From Bufo bufo (taxonomy: Eukaryota > Chordata > Amphibia > Anura > Bufonidae), in contig NC_053390.1 in assembly GCF_905171765.1 (NCBI RefSeq), positions 589,336,471 to 589,400,470 on the forward strand: DNA of 64,000 nucleotides, in the 5' to 3' direction. The first letter of the stretch is position 1. Each line of letters begins with the position of its first letter. A program made the translations under genes and the position numbers. A model generated the notes under the pieces. That model ran no database searches. It saw only the letters and a list, made by a program, of their open reading frames with translations, and was not told the DNA's origin. Of the stretch, positions 21,646 through 34,300 are shown piece after piece.

Positions 21646-22318
21646 GATGTATCTGCTCCCCAGATAGACTCTGTTTTTTAACCACAGATAAGATGCAAAC
21701 CAAACTTCATTAGAGATCCGCCGTTCCAACATTAGAATTGGCTGAAGTGCAGATGCTCCTGCTTCCCCCTGCCTTCCCTCAGAATCGCCAATCCAAACCA
21801 GTATACAACAACTAGCCAATTACGGCAAGCGATGTACCGGTATTTTCTGTGCACACTGCATACAAAGCCTGCTTGGATTGGGTGGGTCAGCCCCTCCCTG
21901 TCTTCAAGACGATCTGAGCGGTAGTGCGCAATGTGATACTGCCGGCACAAGAAAACCACTGAGAGCAGGGAGAGGGGGCTGCCTCAGGAGCGGCTGGCCG
22001 GGATGCAGCGAACGGTGGCTCAGCTAGAGGGTGCCTGTCCCTGAAGCTGGAGAAGGACAGCTTCTCCACTCCGGCTGGGAAGTAAGTTTCAGCATGCCGT
22101 ATACCGGCATATGAGACAATACCCGGCATATAAGACGACCCCCGACTTTTAAAGAGATTTTCATGTGTTAAAAAGTAGTCTTATACGCAGGAATATACAG
22201 TACCTACTGCCAGTGAGCTGACTGTCATCGCTATAGATGGCCTGTTTGTTGCAGTTGGCAGAAAGCTCACAGACAAATCCAGCTCAGCAAGCTGCAAATA
22301 TGCACCTCATCTTTTAAT

Positions 22319-22676
22319 AGTAAAGGAGTTTTCCAAGACTTTTTAACTGATAATCTATCCTCTGGAAAAGTCATGAGTATCTGATCGGTGGGGGTCTCAC
22401 AACCAGAACAGTTGTTTGAGAAGGCACCAGCACTCATGTAAGCACCGCAGCCTCTTTGCAGCTTACCAAGCACAGCGCAATTTACATGAATGGGGCTGAG
22501 CTGCGTCTAGGCCATTTGACTGATGGTGACGTCACTGGCCTAGAGAAAGCTGCAAGAAAGCAGCATCACTTACAGATTGGCATGGAGTCCCAGTTGTCGG
22601 ACCCCCACTGATCAGATACTGATTACCTATCCAGAGAATAGATCATTAGTTAAAAAGTCTCGGGAAATCTCTTTTT
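22319..22676. mobile_element. Degenerate TTAA-type palindromic MITE
   Basis: The left end TAAAGGAGTTTTCCAAGACT and right end AGTCTCGGGAAATCTCTTT are mirror-like. Inside, ATCTGATCGGTGGGGGTCTC near 22380 pairs with GACCCCCACTGATCAGATAC near 22600. No clean TTAA remains. Confidence 0.65.
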
Positions 22677-22718
22677 ATCAAGAGTGACTTTGTTTTTAAT
22701 CATACCTCCAATAATTAC

Positions 22719-22945
22719 CATATTTTTCAGACTATAAAACACACCTAGGATTTAGAGGAGGAAAAAAAATATTTTCTTCATCAGACCCCAATTCTTCATC
22801 AGACCACAAAAATCAGACCCCCAAGCTCCATCAGACCTTAGATCACACCTCATCAGACCCCCAAACTCCATGAGCCTCAGAACAGACCCCCCATCTCCAT
22901 CAGCCTCCGATCAGACCCCCCATCAGCCTCAGATCAGCAGAAGCA
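22719..22945. mobile_element. pogo-like MITE, left part only
   Basis: It starts CCATATTTTTCAGACTATAA, the same end type as 54392-54981, followed by GGATTTAGAGGAGGA and runs of CATCAGACCCC. The right end is missing; the PLE 3' end begins where it stops. Confidence 0.65.
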
Positions 22946-23044
22946 GTTTATAGCTTTCTTAAAAAAGCGGAAAACTCCAGCACATGCACTTCGGATAAAA
23001 TCCAATCTCTTTATTATGATCCTTTAAAATTCCATAGGCTGATC

Positions 23045-23085
23045 AGAAAGCTTTATGGTTTACGCGTTTCGACAATCTATCTTAT
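23045..23085 (-). ncRNA. Hammerhead-like remnant in PLE 3' tail
   Basis: On the minus strand, CATGAATAA is followed by a weak stem GATA-GAT-TGTC and GAAACGCGTAAACC. GAAACGCGT recurs near 55881. The first box departs from CUGANGA, so this is probably a decayed motif. Confidence 0.35.
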
Positions 23086-23310
23086 TCATGACTATACTGT
23101 GTAGCCAAATTTTCTGGTTTAAAAAACCCTTCTCCGACCTCGGACACTCCTCCATTACCATGTGTGAATAATCACCAAATTGGAATCGGGGGTGTGTCTG
23201 GTGACGTCATAAAATGCAAAACTACTTGCAAAAACAAGCTTCTAAAAAAGGAAAAATGAATCAACAATCACATACAATCGTACAGAATATAAATCAATAT
23301 TCAAAGATGA

Positions 23311-23498
23311 GATCGTGTCTATTATTCATGCCCTTTGGAATCCTGGTATGCAATAAGAAGATCCAAAAAGACTCCCTATTATAAAGCAGTCTGTTTAGAT
23401 CTTCTCCTCGTAATGTTTTTTTGTAACCCTTGTAATCTGCTGTGTTACCTCCATGTACGTCTCTAAAATGTTCAAGACAACATGGAAATGTTCACTAC
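23311..23498 (-). pseudogene. PLE C-terminal end beyond the GIY-YIG core
   Basis: From 23498 downward it reads SSEHFHVVLNILETYMEV, then after a frameshift WIFLLHTRIPKGMNN and a stop near 23311. The W-I-x-x-L-x-T...P-G-x-N ending is characteristic of PLE GIY-YIG proteins and matches WIYELDTIQPQGLNV in the other PLE. It continues the sequence that stops at 36389. Confidence 0.82.
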
Positions 23499-24039
23499 TA
23501 GAGTTGAGCAAACCCGAACTGTAAAGTTCGGGTTCGTACCGAACTTTAGGTTTTTCGGCACCCGGACCCGAACATTTACGTAAAAGTTCGGGTTCAGTGT
23601 TTGGCGCTTTCTTGGCGCTTTTTGAAAGGCTGCACAGCAGCCAATCAACAAGCGTCATACTACTTGCCCCAAAAGGCCATCACAGCCATGCCTACTATTG
23701 GCATGGCTGTGATTGGCCAACTGCAGCATGTGACCCAGCCTTTATTTAAGCTGGAGTCACGTAGCGCCGCCCGTCACTCTGCTCGGATTAGTGTAGGGAG
23801 AGGCTGCAGCTGCTGTGAGGGAGAGATCAGGGAGAAATCTTATCAAGAACTGCTTTTTTTACTCAGCGATCTACAGCAAATGTGTTTTGTGGGTGCAGTG
23901 CACAATTTTTTTAAGCCTGCCCTGAGCTAACTACTGCTGAAAACTAACTTTTTTTTTACTTCAGTTTGTCAATATCAATATATAATCGGCAGCCATTTTA
24001 TGCAACGATAGTGCACCAGCACAGGCTATCTGCATGTCT

Positions 24040-24440
24040 GCAAGTCCAGAAATACATCTTTTTGGTTACTGGGGTGAAAAAACCCTCTAATATACTGCAA
24101 AATCTGGGATAAGACGTGCATAAGTGACTGTCACATTTAGGCCAGAAATACATCTTTTTGGTTACTGGGGTGAAAAAACCCTCTAATATACTGCATATCT
24201 GGGATTAGACGTGCATAAGTGACTGTCACATTTAGGCCAGAAATACGGCTTTTTGGTTACTGGGGTAAAAAACCCCTCTAATATACTGCAAAATCTGGGA
24301 TGAGACGTGCATAAGTGACTGTCACATTTAGGCCAAAAATACATCTTTTTGGTTACTGGGGTGAAAAAACCCTCCGATATACTGCACATCTGGGATTAGA
24401 CGTGCATAAGTTACTGTGAAATTTAGGCCACAAATACCGC
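24040..24440. repeat. Tandem repeat of about 96 bp upstream of the hAT gene
   Basis: TTTTTGGTTACTGGGGT recurs near 24058, 24155, 24250 and 24347, with CTAATATACTGCA and AGACGTGCATAAGTGACTGT in most units. There are four to four and a half copies. The placement between the end and the gene suggests a promoter or transposase-binding region; that is inference. Confidence 0.87.
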
Positions 24441-24560
24441 TGTCATATAGACTTAAAAAAATAATAATTGAGTGCAATACCCTACATCAGAATTTTTATT
24501 GGCGGTTAATTATTTTTAACAGACTTAACCACTTTTTACTTTGCTTTGTGAACGCTAACT

Positions 24561-27500
24561 ATGAGGCAAACATCTAATAAGGGACGCGGTCGTGGTGTTG
24601 GTGGAGCCTCTGGTGCAGGGAGAGGACGTGGCTATTCTGCCACAGCTACATGTCCTACTGAACCTACTACCTCAGGTCCCAGTAGCCGCCAGAATCTACA
24701 GCAATATTTGGTCGGGCCTAATGCCGTTCTAAGGATGGTAAGGCTTGAGCAAGTACAGGCGCTAGTCAATTGGGTGGCCGACAGTGTATCCAGCACGTTC
24801 ACATTATCTCCCACCCAGTCTTCTGCAGAAAGCGCACAGGTGGCGCCTGAAACCCATGCCCATCAGTCTGTCACATCACCCCCGTGCATATCGGGGAACC
24901 TGTCTGAGCCTCAAGTCATGCAGCAGTCTCTTATGCTGTTTGAAGACTCTGCTGGCAGGGTTTCCCAAGGGCATCCACCTAGCCCTTCCCCAGGGGTGGA
25001 AGACATAGAATGCACTGACGCACAACCACTTATGTTTCCTGATGAGGACATGGGAATACCACCTCTGCATGTCTCTGATGATGATGAAACACAGGTGCCA
25101 ACTGCTGCGTCTTTCTGCAGTGTGCAGACCGAAAAGGAGGTCTGGGTGGAAGACGATGCAGGGGACGATGAGGTCCTAGACCCCACATTGAATGAAGGTC
25201 GTTCCACTGACTTTCAGAGTTCGGAGGGAGATGCAGTGGTGAGACCGAGCCAACAGCGTAGCAAAAGCGGGAGCAGGGTGCAAAAGCAGAGCAGCCGTCG
25301 CCAAAACAGTTTGCCTGCTACTGGCCACAGTCACCAGGGACCGAGCACACCAAAGGCAGCTTCAAGGAGTTCCCTGGCATGGCACTTCTTCACACAATGT
25401 GCTGACGACAAGACCCGAGTGGTTTGCACGCTGTGCCATCAGAGCCTGAAGCGAAGAATTAACGTTCTGAACCTTAGCACAATCTGCATGATCAGGCATC
25501 TACATGCGAGACACGGGTTGCAGTGGAGTAAGCACCTTCAAAACCAAGAAAAGGCTCAGGCCTCTCCTGCTCCCTCTTCTGCTGCTGCCTCGGCCTCTTC
25601 CTCTGCCTCTGGAGGAACGTTGGCACCTGCCACCCAGCAAACAGAGGATGTGCCACCAACAACACCACCTCCGTCACCAAGCATCTCCATCATGTCACAC
25701 GGAAGCGTTCAGCTCTCCATCTCACAAACCTTTGAGAGAACGCGTAAATTCCCACTTAGCCACCCTCGATCCCTGGCCCTGAATGCCAGCATTTCTAAAC
25801 TACTGGCTTTTGAAATGCTGTCATTCAGGCTGGTGGAGACGGACAGTTTCAAACAGCTCATGTCGCTTGCTGTCCCACAGTACGTCGTTCCCAGCCGCCA
25901 CTACTTCTCCAGGAGAGCCGTGCCCTCCCTGCACAACCAAGTATCGGATAAAATCAAGTGTGCACTGCGCAACGCCATCTGTGGCAAGGTCCACCTAACC
26001 ACAGATACGTGGACCAGTAAGTATGGCCAGGGACGCTATATCTCCCTAACTGCACACTGGGTAAATATAGTGGCAGCTGGGCCCCAGGCGGAGAGCTATT
26101 TGGCGCACGTCCTTCCGCCACCAAGGATCGCAGGCCATCATTCTTTGCCTCCTGTTGCCTCCTCTTCCTACTCGGCTTCCTCCTCCTCTTCTACCACCTC
26201 CTCATCCGGTCAGCGACAGACCTTCACCACCAACTTCAGCACAGCCAAGGGTAAACCTCAGCAGGCCGTTCTGAAACTGATGTGTTTGGGGGACAGGCCC
26301 CACACCGCGCAGGAGTTGTGGCGGGGTATAGAACAACAGACCCGACGAGTGGTTGCTGCCAGTGAGCCTCAAGCCCGGCCTGGTGGGGTGCGATAATGGC
26401 CGAAATCTCGTTGCAGCTCTGGGACTAGCCTGTTTGATGCACATCCCTTACCTGGCGCATGTGCTGAATTTGGTGGTGCAGAAATTCATTCTCAACTACC
26501 CCGACATGTCAGAGCTGCTGCGTAAAGTGCGGGTCGTCTGTGCGCGCTTCCGGCGTTTTCATCCTGCCGCCGCTCGGCTGTCTGCACTACAGCGTAACTT
26601 CGGCCTTCCCGCTCACCGCCTCATATGCGACGTGCCCACCAGGTGGAACTCCACCTTGCACAGGCCATAGTGAAGTTTCAGCTGCAGCACGCACGGGTGA
26701 GTCGCACTGCGGAACAGCGCCACTTCACCACCAATGACTGGGCCTCCATGCGAGACTTGTGTGCCCTGTTGCACTGTTTCCAGTACTCCACCAACATGGC
26801 CAGTGGCGATGACGCCGTTATCAGCGTTACAATACCACTTCTATGTCTCCTTGAGAAAACACTTAGGGCGATGATGGAAAAGGATGTGGCCCAAGACGAG
26901 GAGGAGGAAGAGGGGTCATCTCTAACACTTTTAGGCCAGTCTTTTAGAAGTGGCTCAGAAAGAGGATTTTTGCAACAGCAGAGGCCAGGTACAAATTTGG
27001 CCAGCCAGAGCCCACTACTGGAGGACGAGAAGGAGGAGGATGGGGATGAAGCATGTTCACAGAGGGGTGGCATCCAATGCAGCTCGGGCCTATCACTGGT
27101 GCGTGGCTGGGGGGATACGGAGGACGCAGACGATACGCCTCCCACAGAGGACAGCTTGTCCTTACCTCTGGGCAGCCTGGCACACATGAGCGACTACATG
27201 CTGCAGTGCCTGCGCAACGACAGCAGAGTTGCCCACATTTTAACGTGTCCTGACTATTGGGTGGCCACCCTGCTGGATCCCCGTTACAAAGACAATGTGC
27301 CGTCCTTAATTCCCTCACTAGAGCGTGATCGGAAGATGCGTGGCTAAAGGCGCACGCTGGTAGACGTGCTCCTGAGAGCATTACCGACTGACGCCAGGGG
27401 ACAAGTGGAAGCACAAGGCGAAGGCAGGGGAGGAGGAAGAGGTCGCCAACGCAGCTGTGTCAGAGCCAGCACATCACAAGGCAGGGTTAGCATGGCCAAC

Positions 27501-28121
27501 ATGTGGAAAAGCTTTGTCACCTCGCCGCAACAACCGGCCCCAACTGCTGATATGGAACATGTTAGCAGGAGGCAGCATTTGAACAACATGGTGGAACAGT
27601 ACCTGTGCACACTCCTACACGTACTGACTGATGGTTCTGCCCCATTCAACTTCTGGGTCTCCAAATTGTCCACATGGCCAGAGCTTGCCCTGTATGCCTT
27701 GGAGGTGCTGGCCTGCCCTGCAGCCAGTGTACTCTCTGAACGTGTATTTAGCACGGCAGGAGGCGTCATTACAGACAGACGCAGCCGCCTGTCCACAGCC
27801 AACGTGGACAAGCTCACGTTCATTAAAATGAACCAGGCTTGGATCCCACAAGACTTGTCTTTACCTTGTGCAGAATCGACATTTATACCACCAAACATTC
27901 ATTCTTGTACTCAAGTCAAGTGCAATGATTCTTTGTTTTCTTTTTTTTTTATTTGTCCCAATATTTTGGGGGCTACCTACCCCAATAAAAAAAATAACAA
28001 AAAAACATTGTTGGCTACCTCCTCCTCCATTGCTGCCTCCACCTGCAACACCACATTCACCGCCTCCTCAACCTCCGACTCCATATCCACCTCCTTCTCT
28101 GAGTTGCAGGTTAATAATTAG
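24561..28121 (+). pseudogene. hAT transposase with BED zinc finger, two frameshifts and one stop
   Basis: The enzyme would cut and paste the element, binding its ends through the BED finger. A single frame runs from ATG 24561 to 26396. It has an RG-rich N-terminus (KGRGRGVGGASGAGRGRG), an acidic low-complexity region, then the BED finger (VCTLCHQSL ... IRHLHARHG, about 25423-25514). The catalytic core starts with HLTTDTWTSKYG; the first aspartate is codon 482. Around 26340 reading shifts by one frame (VGCDNGRNLVAAL, AHVLNLVVQK, VPTRWNSTL), returning to the original frame by about 26665. A TAA at 27345 interrupts that frame, and it then continues through WPELALYALEVLACPAASV, the C-terminal dimerisation region. 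An acidic insertion lies near 26890-27060. The pattern is one gene with three lesions. Confidence 0.9.
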
Positions 28122-28344
28122 TAATTTTTTGTTTTTTTATTTCATTTTAAGTTATTTCCCTATCCACATTTGTTTGCAGAGCAGTTGCCATGCTCTTACG
28201 CACATTTTACTGCCTTTTACATACCTCTAGCCTTTTCAAGGACTGTTTTAGAGCCATTTAAATGCAAAAAAGTGCCAATTTTAGTGTCCTAAATTGAAAA
28301 AATTCTTATTTTCAATTGTCGGGTGACATTTTACCATTTTTGGC

Positions 28345-28740
28345 GTATACAAACCCCTGCTGTGCCTGGGTGACAGGGGCCTAAATCTCTCAAAATCCTC
28401 TGTTCTATTGCTGGATGACATGAAGCCCCTTTTGCCGTGAATGAACCCCTGCTGTGCCTGGGTGACATGGGCCTAAATCTCTCAAAATCCTCTATTCTAT
28501 TGCTGGGTGACATGAACCCCCTTTTGCCATGACTGAACCCCTGCTGTGCCTGGGTGACAGGGGCCTAAATCTCTAAAAATCCTCTGTTCTATTGCTGGGT
28601 GACATGAACCCCCTTTTGGCGTGAATGAACCCCTGCTGTGCCTGGGTGACAGGGGCCTAAATCTCTCAAAATCCTCTGTTCTATTACTGGGTGACATGAA
28701 CCGCCTTTTGCCGTGAATGAACCCCTGCTCTGCATTGCTG
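28345..28740. repeat. Tandem repeat of about 93 bp downstream of the hAT gene
   Basis: AACCCCTGCTGTGCCTGGGT recurs near 28351, 28446, 28538 and 28629, with a diverged fifth near 28720. Each unit holds CTCAAAATCCTCT and GGGTGACATGAAC. It is unrelated to the 96-bp upstream array. Confidence 0.87.
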
Positions 28741-28774
28741 ACAGGGAACTAAATTTTGTGAAAACATCTGTTAC

Positions 28775-29432
28775 TGATCAGAAGATGCGTGACTACAAGC
28801 GCACGCTGCTGATGGCATTCCCACCTGACAGCGGGGGCACAGTGGAAGCACAAGACAAAGTCAGAGGAGGAAGAAGAGGTCGCCAACGCATCTGGGGCAC
28901 CGCCAGCACCTGAGAAGGCAGGGTTAGCATGGCCCAAATGTGGAAAAGCTTTGTCAGCCTTGGAGGTGCTGACCTGCCCTGCAGCCAGTGTATAGTGCGA
29001 ACGTGTGTTTAGCACGGCAGAGAGCATTATCACAGGCCACAGCCAATGTGGACAAGCTTACGTTTATTAAAATTAACCAGGCATGGATCCCACAGGACTT
29101 GTCCGTACCTTGTGCAGAATAGACATTTATATCAGCCTCAACCATCCATTCTTGTACTCAAGTGCACTTATTCATTTTTTTTGTTATATGTCCCAATATT
29201 TTGGGGGATACCCCAATTTAAAAATAAAAAATAACACAAATCAGTGTTGGCTACCTATTCCTCCTTCACTGCCGCTTCCACCTACACCGCCACATCAACC
29301 TACACCGCCACATCCACCGCCTCCTCAACCTCCTACTCCTAGATCCAGATGGTTATTTTAAATTTTTCTGTATTTTATGTTATTTTAAGTCATTTCCCTA
29401 TCCACATTTGTTTGCAGAACAGTTGCCATGCT
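28775..29432 (+). pseudogene. Second, deleted copy of the hAT gene 3' part
   Basis: GATCAGAAGATGCGTGACTA starts a stretch matching 27330-28190. It keeps the GRGRQR-like segment, then lacks the central part of the C-terminal domain and has stops. The tail including TTGTTTGCAGAACAGTTGCC matches 28168-28188 and continues after the nested unit at 36182. This is a partial tandem duplication inside the element, or a recombinant of two copies. Confidence 0.85.
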
Positions 29433-29954
29433 CTTAAAGGGGTTGTCCGGGATCAAACATTTTTTTTTAAAACTGCTTACTCACTGTTAGTAGCCAAATC
29501 TATCTTCCTAAGATGTTTTTAGGTAGCTTTTGCACTGCTGCATGGCTCCTACAGTCCCCAGCAGACTGTTTACATAGCTGTTTATGTATGCCATCACTTC
29601 CTGCTGCAGTGCATTGTGGCTCCCAGTGCAGCTCCTGGTTTCTACAGTGTAAGATCCCCTCCCTGCATCCGCCCCCTCATACATATTCAGCCTCCTCCAC
29701 ATCATCCACGCCTCCATAGACCTGCCCCCCTCTTGCATATTCCTCCCCATAAACTCCGCCTTGCTCTGTCTCTTGCACATGTCATGTGCTCAGTGTTTGC
29801 AGACAGTGAACTAACACACAGGGAGCAGCTCCATCTTTCCACAATGGTAGATCATTTTTAGTTTTATGTGTACATTCATCATTACAATAACCAATTATTA
29901 GTAATATATCTTAGTATTGCTAATGTTTTACAATTTCCCTCTGCTTCACAGTAA

Positions 29955-30474
29955 GGCTATTTTCACACTCACGTTTGGTGTGGATCCATCATGGATGGAT
30001 CCGCACTGATAATACAAATTGCTGCATCCGCTCAGAATGGATCAGTTTGTATTATCTTTACCTTAGCCAATATGGATCCATCTTGAACACCATTAAAAGT
30101 CATTGGGAGATGGATCCATTTTCTATTGTGCCAGATTGTGTCATAAAAAACAGATCTGTCCCCATTGACTTGAGCACTTGGCAGCTGTAGACATCTCTGT
30201 TGGTCCCATGTTCATATGTGCCCGCATTGCTGAGAAAAGTGATGTGAGGAAGGCCTAACATTGTGTGTCAGGACGGATCCGTCTGGCTCAGTTTGGTTAT
30301 GCGGACACCAAAACACAGCCAGCAGCGTTTTGTTGTCTGCCTCTAATGTGAAATGGAGGCAGAACGGAGCCAAACTGATGCATTCTGAGCAGATCAATTC
30401 AGAATGCATTAGGGCAAAACTGATCTGTTTTGGAGACCTCTTGTGAGATCTAAATCTCCTGTCTGAAAGAAGTC
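29955..30474. mobile_element. Harbinger-like MITE
   Basis: Flanked by TAA and TTA; left end GGCTATTTTCACACTC, right end CTGAAAGAAGTC. TGGATCCATC blocks occur in inverted pairs. It abuts the next MITE, sharing the TTA. Confidence 0.7.
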
Positions 30475-30477
30475 TTA

Positions 30478-30975
30478 GGCTACTTTCACACTAGCGTTCG
30501 GAGCGGGTCCGTCTGATGTCTGCTCAGACGGATCCGCTCCTATAATGCAGACGTTTGCATCCGTTCAGAACGGATCCGTCTGCATTATAACTTAGAAAAA
30601 TTTCTAAGTGTGAAAGTAGCCTGAGCGGATCCGTCCAGACTTTACATTGAAAGTCAATGGGGGACGAATCCGCTTGAAGATTGAGCCATATTGTGTCATC
30701 TTCAAACGGATCCGTCCCCATTGACTTCCATTGTAAGTCTGGACGGATCAGTTTGCCTCCGCACGGCCAGGCGGACACCCGAACGCTGCAAGCAGCTTTC
30801 AGGTGTCCACTTGCTGAGCAGAGCGGAGGCTGAGCGCTGGCAGACTGATGCATTCTGAGCGGATCCGCCTCCACTGAGAATGCATTAGGACCGGACGGCT
30901 GCGTTCGGGGCCGCTTGTGAGCCCCTTCAAACGGAGCGCACGAGCGGACACCTGAACGCAGGTGTGAAAGTAGCC
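30478..30975. mobile_element. Harbinger-like MITE 'GGCTACTTTCACACTAGCG'
   Basis: TTA on both sides; ends GGCTACTTTCACAC and complement. Internal inverted CGGATCCGT blocks. It resembles the element at 44377-44920 in its ends. Confidence 0.88.
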
Positions 30976-30978
30976 TTA

Positions 30979-31330
30979 TTGAGGATCGCATTGGTGGATC
31001 CGCAATATATGTGCACTGTTCCATTTGCATTATGATTCACCGATGCAGACCCAATCCGCAAATCATGAGATTTGGAATGGGGCACTACGGAGTGTTTCCT
31101 GGGGTTCCATTCGATTCCTCTGCACAGAAAAAGGATAGAACTTGCTCTATCTTTTTGCTGAACGGATGAATTTCGGACCCATTCAAGTGAATGGGTCCAT
31201 GATCTGTATGTGGCTGGCCCACGGTCGGTGCACGTGCATTGTGGACCTCAATTTGCGGTCAACAGCACGGGCACGTGAATAAGCCCTTTTGCGGCAGTTA
31301 AAAAACACGAATGCTGCCTGTGTGCTGTCA
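30979..31330. mobile_element. Harbinger-like remnant
   Basis: It contains CGGACCCATTCAAGTGAATG and other blocks typical of the family, and ends near CACGTGAATAAGCCC. No complete left end. Confidence 0.5.
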
Positions 31331-31372
31331 TAAATTTGTCTAAAAAAACAGTCCATCAGGGCTCATGTACAT

Positions 31373-34300
31373 AGAATAAACATTGGTGGCTCAGTGCGCC
31401 CCCCCTCAATATAATAAACATTGGTGGCTCAGTGCACCCCCCCTCAATATAATAAACATTGGTGGCGCAGTGCGCCCCCCCCAACAACCCAGTATGATAA
31501 ACATTGGTGGCTCAGTGCACCCCCCCTCAATATAATAAACATTGGTGGCTCAGTGCGCCCCCCCCCCTCAATATAATAAACAGTGGTGGCTCAGTGCGCC
31601 CCCCCTCAATATAATAAACATTGGTGGCACAGTGCACCCCCCCTCAATATAATAAACATTGGTGGCTCAGTGCGCCCCCCCCTCAATATAATAAACATTG
31701 GTGGCGCAGTGCGTCCCTCCTCAATAGAATAAACATTGGTGGCGCAGTGCGCCCCCCCTCAATATAATAAACATTGGTGGCGCAGTGCACCCCCCCCTCA
31801 ATATAATAAACATTGGTGGCTCAGTGCGCCCCCCCCTCAATATAATAAACATTGGTGGCGCAGTGCGCCCCCCCTCAATAGAATAAACATTGGTGGCGCA
31901 GTGCGCCCCCCCCTCAATATAATAAACATTGGTGGCGCAGTGCACCCCCCCTCAATATAATAAACATTGGTGGCGCAGTGCGCCCCCTCTCAATAGAATA
32001 AACATTGGTGGCGCAGTGCGCCCCCCCTCAATAGAATAAACATTGGTGGCGCAGTGCACCCTCCCTCAATATAATAAACATTGGTGGCTCAGTGCGCCCC
32101 CCCTCAATAGAATAAACATTGGTGGTGCAGTGCGCCCCCCCTCAATAGAATAAACATTGGTGGCGCAGTGCGCCCCCCCTCAATAGAATAAACATTGGTG
32201 GCGCAGTGCGCCCCCCCTCAATAGAATAAACATTGGTGGTGCAGTGCGACCCCCCTCAATAGAATAAACATTGGTGGCGCAGTGCGCCCCCCTCAATATA
32301 ATAAACATTGGTGGCGCAGTGCACCCCCCCTCAATAGAATAAACATTGGTGGTGCAGTGCGACCCCCCTCAATAGAATAAACATTGGTGGCGCAGTGCGC
32401 CCCCCCTCAATATAATAAACATTGGTGGCGCAGTGCGCCCCCCCTCAATAGAATAAACATTGGTGGCGCAGTGCGCCCCCCCTCAATAGAATAAACATTG
32501 GTGGCGCAGTGCGCCCCCCCTCAATATAATAAACATTGGTGGCGCAGTGCACCCCCCCTCAATATAATAAACATTGGTGGCGCAGTGCACCCCCCTTCAA
32601 TATAATAAACATTGGTGGCGCAGTGCGCCCCCCCCAACAACCCAGTATGATAAACATTGGTGGCTCAGTGCACCCCCCCTCAATATAATAAACATTGGTG
32701 GCTCAGTGCGCCCCCCCCTCAATATAATAAACATTGGTGGCTCAGTGCGCCCCCCCTCAATATAATAAACATTGGTGGCGCAGTGCACCCCCCCTCAATA
32801 TAATAAACATTGGTGGCTCAGTGCGCCCCCCCCTCAATATAATAAACATTGGTGGCGCAGTGCGTCCCCCCTCAATAGAATAAACATTGGTGGCGCAGTG
32901 CGCCCCTCCCCTCAATATAATAAACATTGGTGGCGCAGTGCACCCCCCCTCAATATAATAAACATTGGTGGCTCAGTGCGCCCCCCCCTCAATATAATAA
33001 ACATTGGTGGCGCAGTGCGTCCCCCCTCAATAGAATAAACATTGGTGGCGCAGTGCGCCCCCCCTCAATATAATAAACATTGGTGGCGCAGTGCACCCCC
33101 CCCCCTCAATATAATAAACATTGGTGGCTCAGTGCGCCCCCCCCCTTAATAGAATAAACATTGGTGGCGCAGTGCGCCCCCCCTCAATAGAATAAACATT
33201 GGTGGCGCAGTGCGCCCCCCCCTCAATATAATAAACATTGGTGGCGCAGTGCACCCCCCCTCAATATAATAAACATTGGTGGCGCAGTGCGCCCCCCCTC
33301 AATAGAATAAACATTGGTGGCGCAGTGCGCCCCCCCTCAATAGAATAAACATTGGTGGCGCAGTGCACCCTCCCTCAATATAATAAACATTGGTGGCTCA
33401 GTGCGCCCCCCCTCAATAGAATAAACATTGGTGGCGCAGTGCGCCCCCCCTCAATAGAATAAACATTGGTGGCGCAGTGCGCCCCCCTCAATAGAATAAA
33501 CATTGGTGGTGCAGTGCGACCCCCCTCAATAGAATAAACATTGGTGGCGCAGTGCGTCCCCCTCAATATAATAAACATTGGTGGCGCAGTGCACCCCCCC
33601 TCAATAGAATAAACATTGGTGGTGCAGTGCGACCCCCCTCAATAGAATAAACATTGGTGGCGCAGTGCGCCCCCCCTCAATATAATAAACATTGGTGGCG
33701 CAGTGCGCCCCCCCTCAATAGAATAAACATTGGTGGCGCAGTGCGCCCCCCCCTCAATAGAATAAACATTGGTGGCGCAGTGCGCCCCCCCTCAATATAA
33801 TAAACATTGGTGGCGCAGTGCACCCCCGCTCAATCTAATAAACATTGGTGGCGCAGTGCACCCCCCCTCAATATAATAAACATTGGTGGCGCAGTGCGCC
33901 CCCCCCAACAACCCAGTATAATAAACATTGGTGGCTCAGTGCACCCCCCCTCAATATAATAAACATTGGTGGCTCAGTGCGCCCCCCCTCAATATAATAA
34001 ACATTGGTGGCTCAGTGCGCCCCCCCTCAATATAATAAACATTGGTGGCGCAGTGCACCCCCCCTCAATATAATAAACATTGGTGGCTCAGTGCGCCCCC
34101 CCCTCAATATAATAAACATTGGTGGCGCAGTGCGTCCCCCCTCAATAGAATAAACATTGGTGGCGCAGTGCGCCCCCCCCTCAATATAATAAACATTGGT
34201 GGCGCAGTGCACCCCCCCTCAATATAATAAACATTGGTGGCTCAGTGCGCCCCCCCCTCAATATAATAAACATTGGTGGCGCAGTGCGCCCCCCCTCAAT

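Larger units (their letters stand above)
20933..22200 (-). mobile_element. pogo-like element, internally deleted
   Basis: The ends are CCGTATATGCCGGCGTATAA and a complement of the same type, flanked by TA. GTATAAGACGAC recurs just inside both ends. A minus-strand frame encodes only the DNA-binding part of a pogo-type transposase. A tandem repeat lies between 21530 and 21645. Confidence 0.83.

Noticed and set aside
26678..27187. 169-codon minus-strand frame opposite the hAT gene
   Set aside because: It is a shadow of the transposase coding strand; the plus strand has the domains.
31721..34227. Repeated frames with NKHWWRSAPPP- or MFIILRGG-like repeats on both strands
   Set aside because: The 38-bp unit is stop-poor in several frames; the 'proteins' are translations of the minisatellite with no start, domain or codon evidence.
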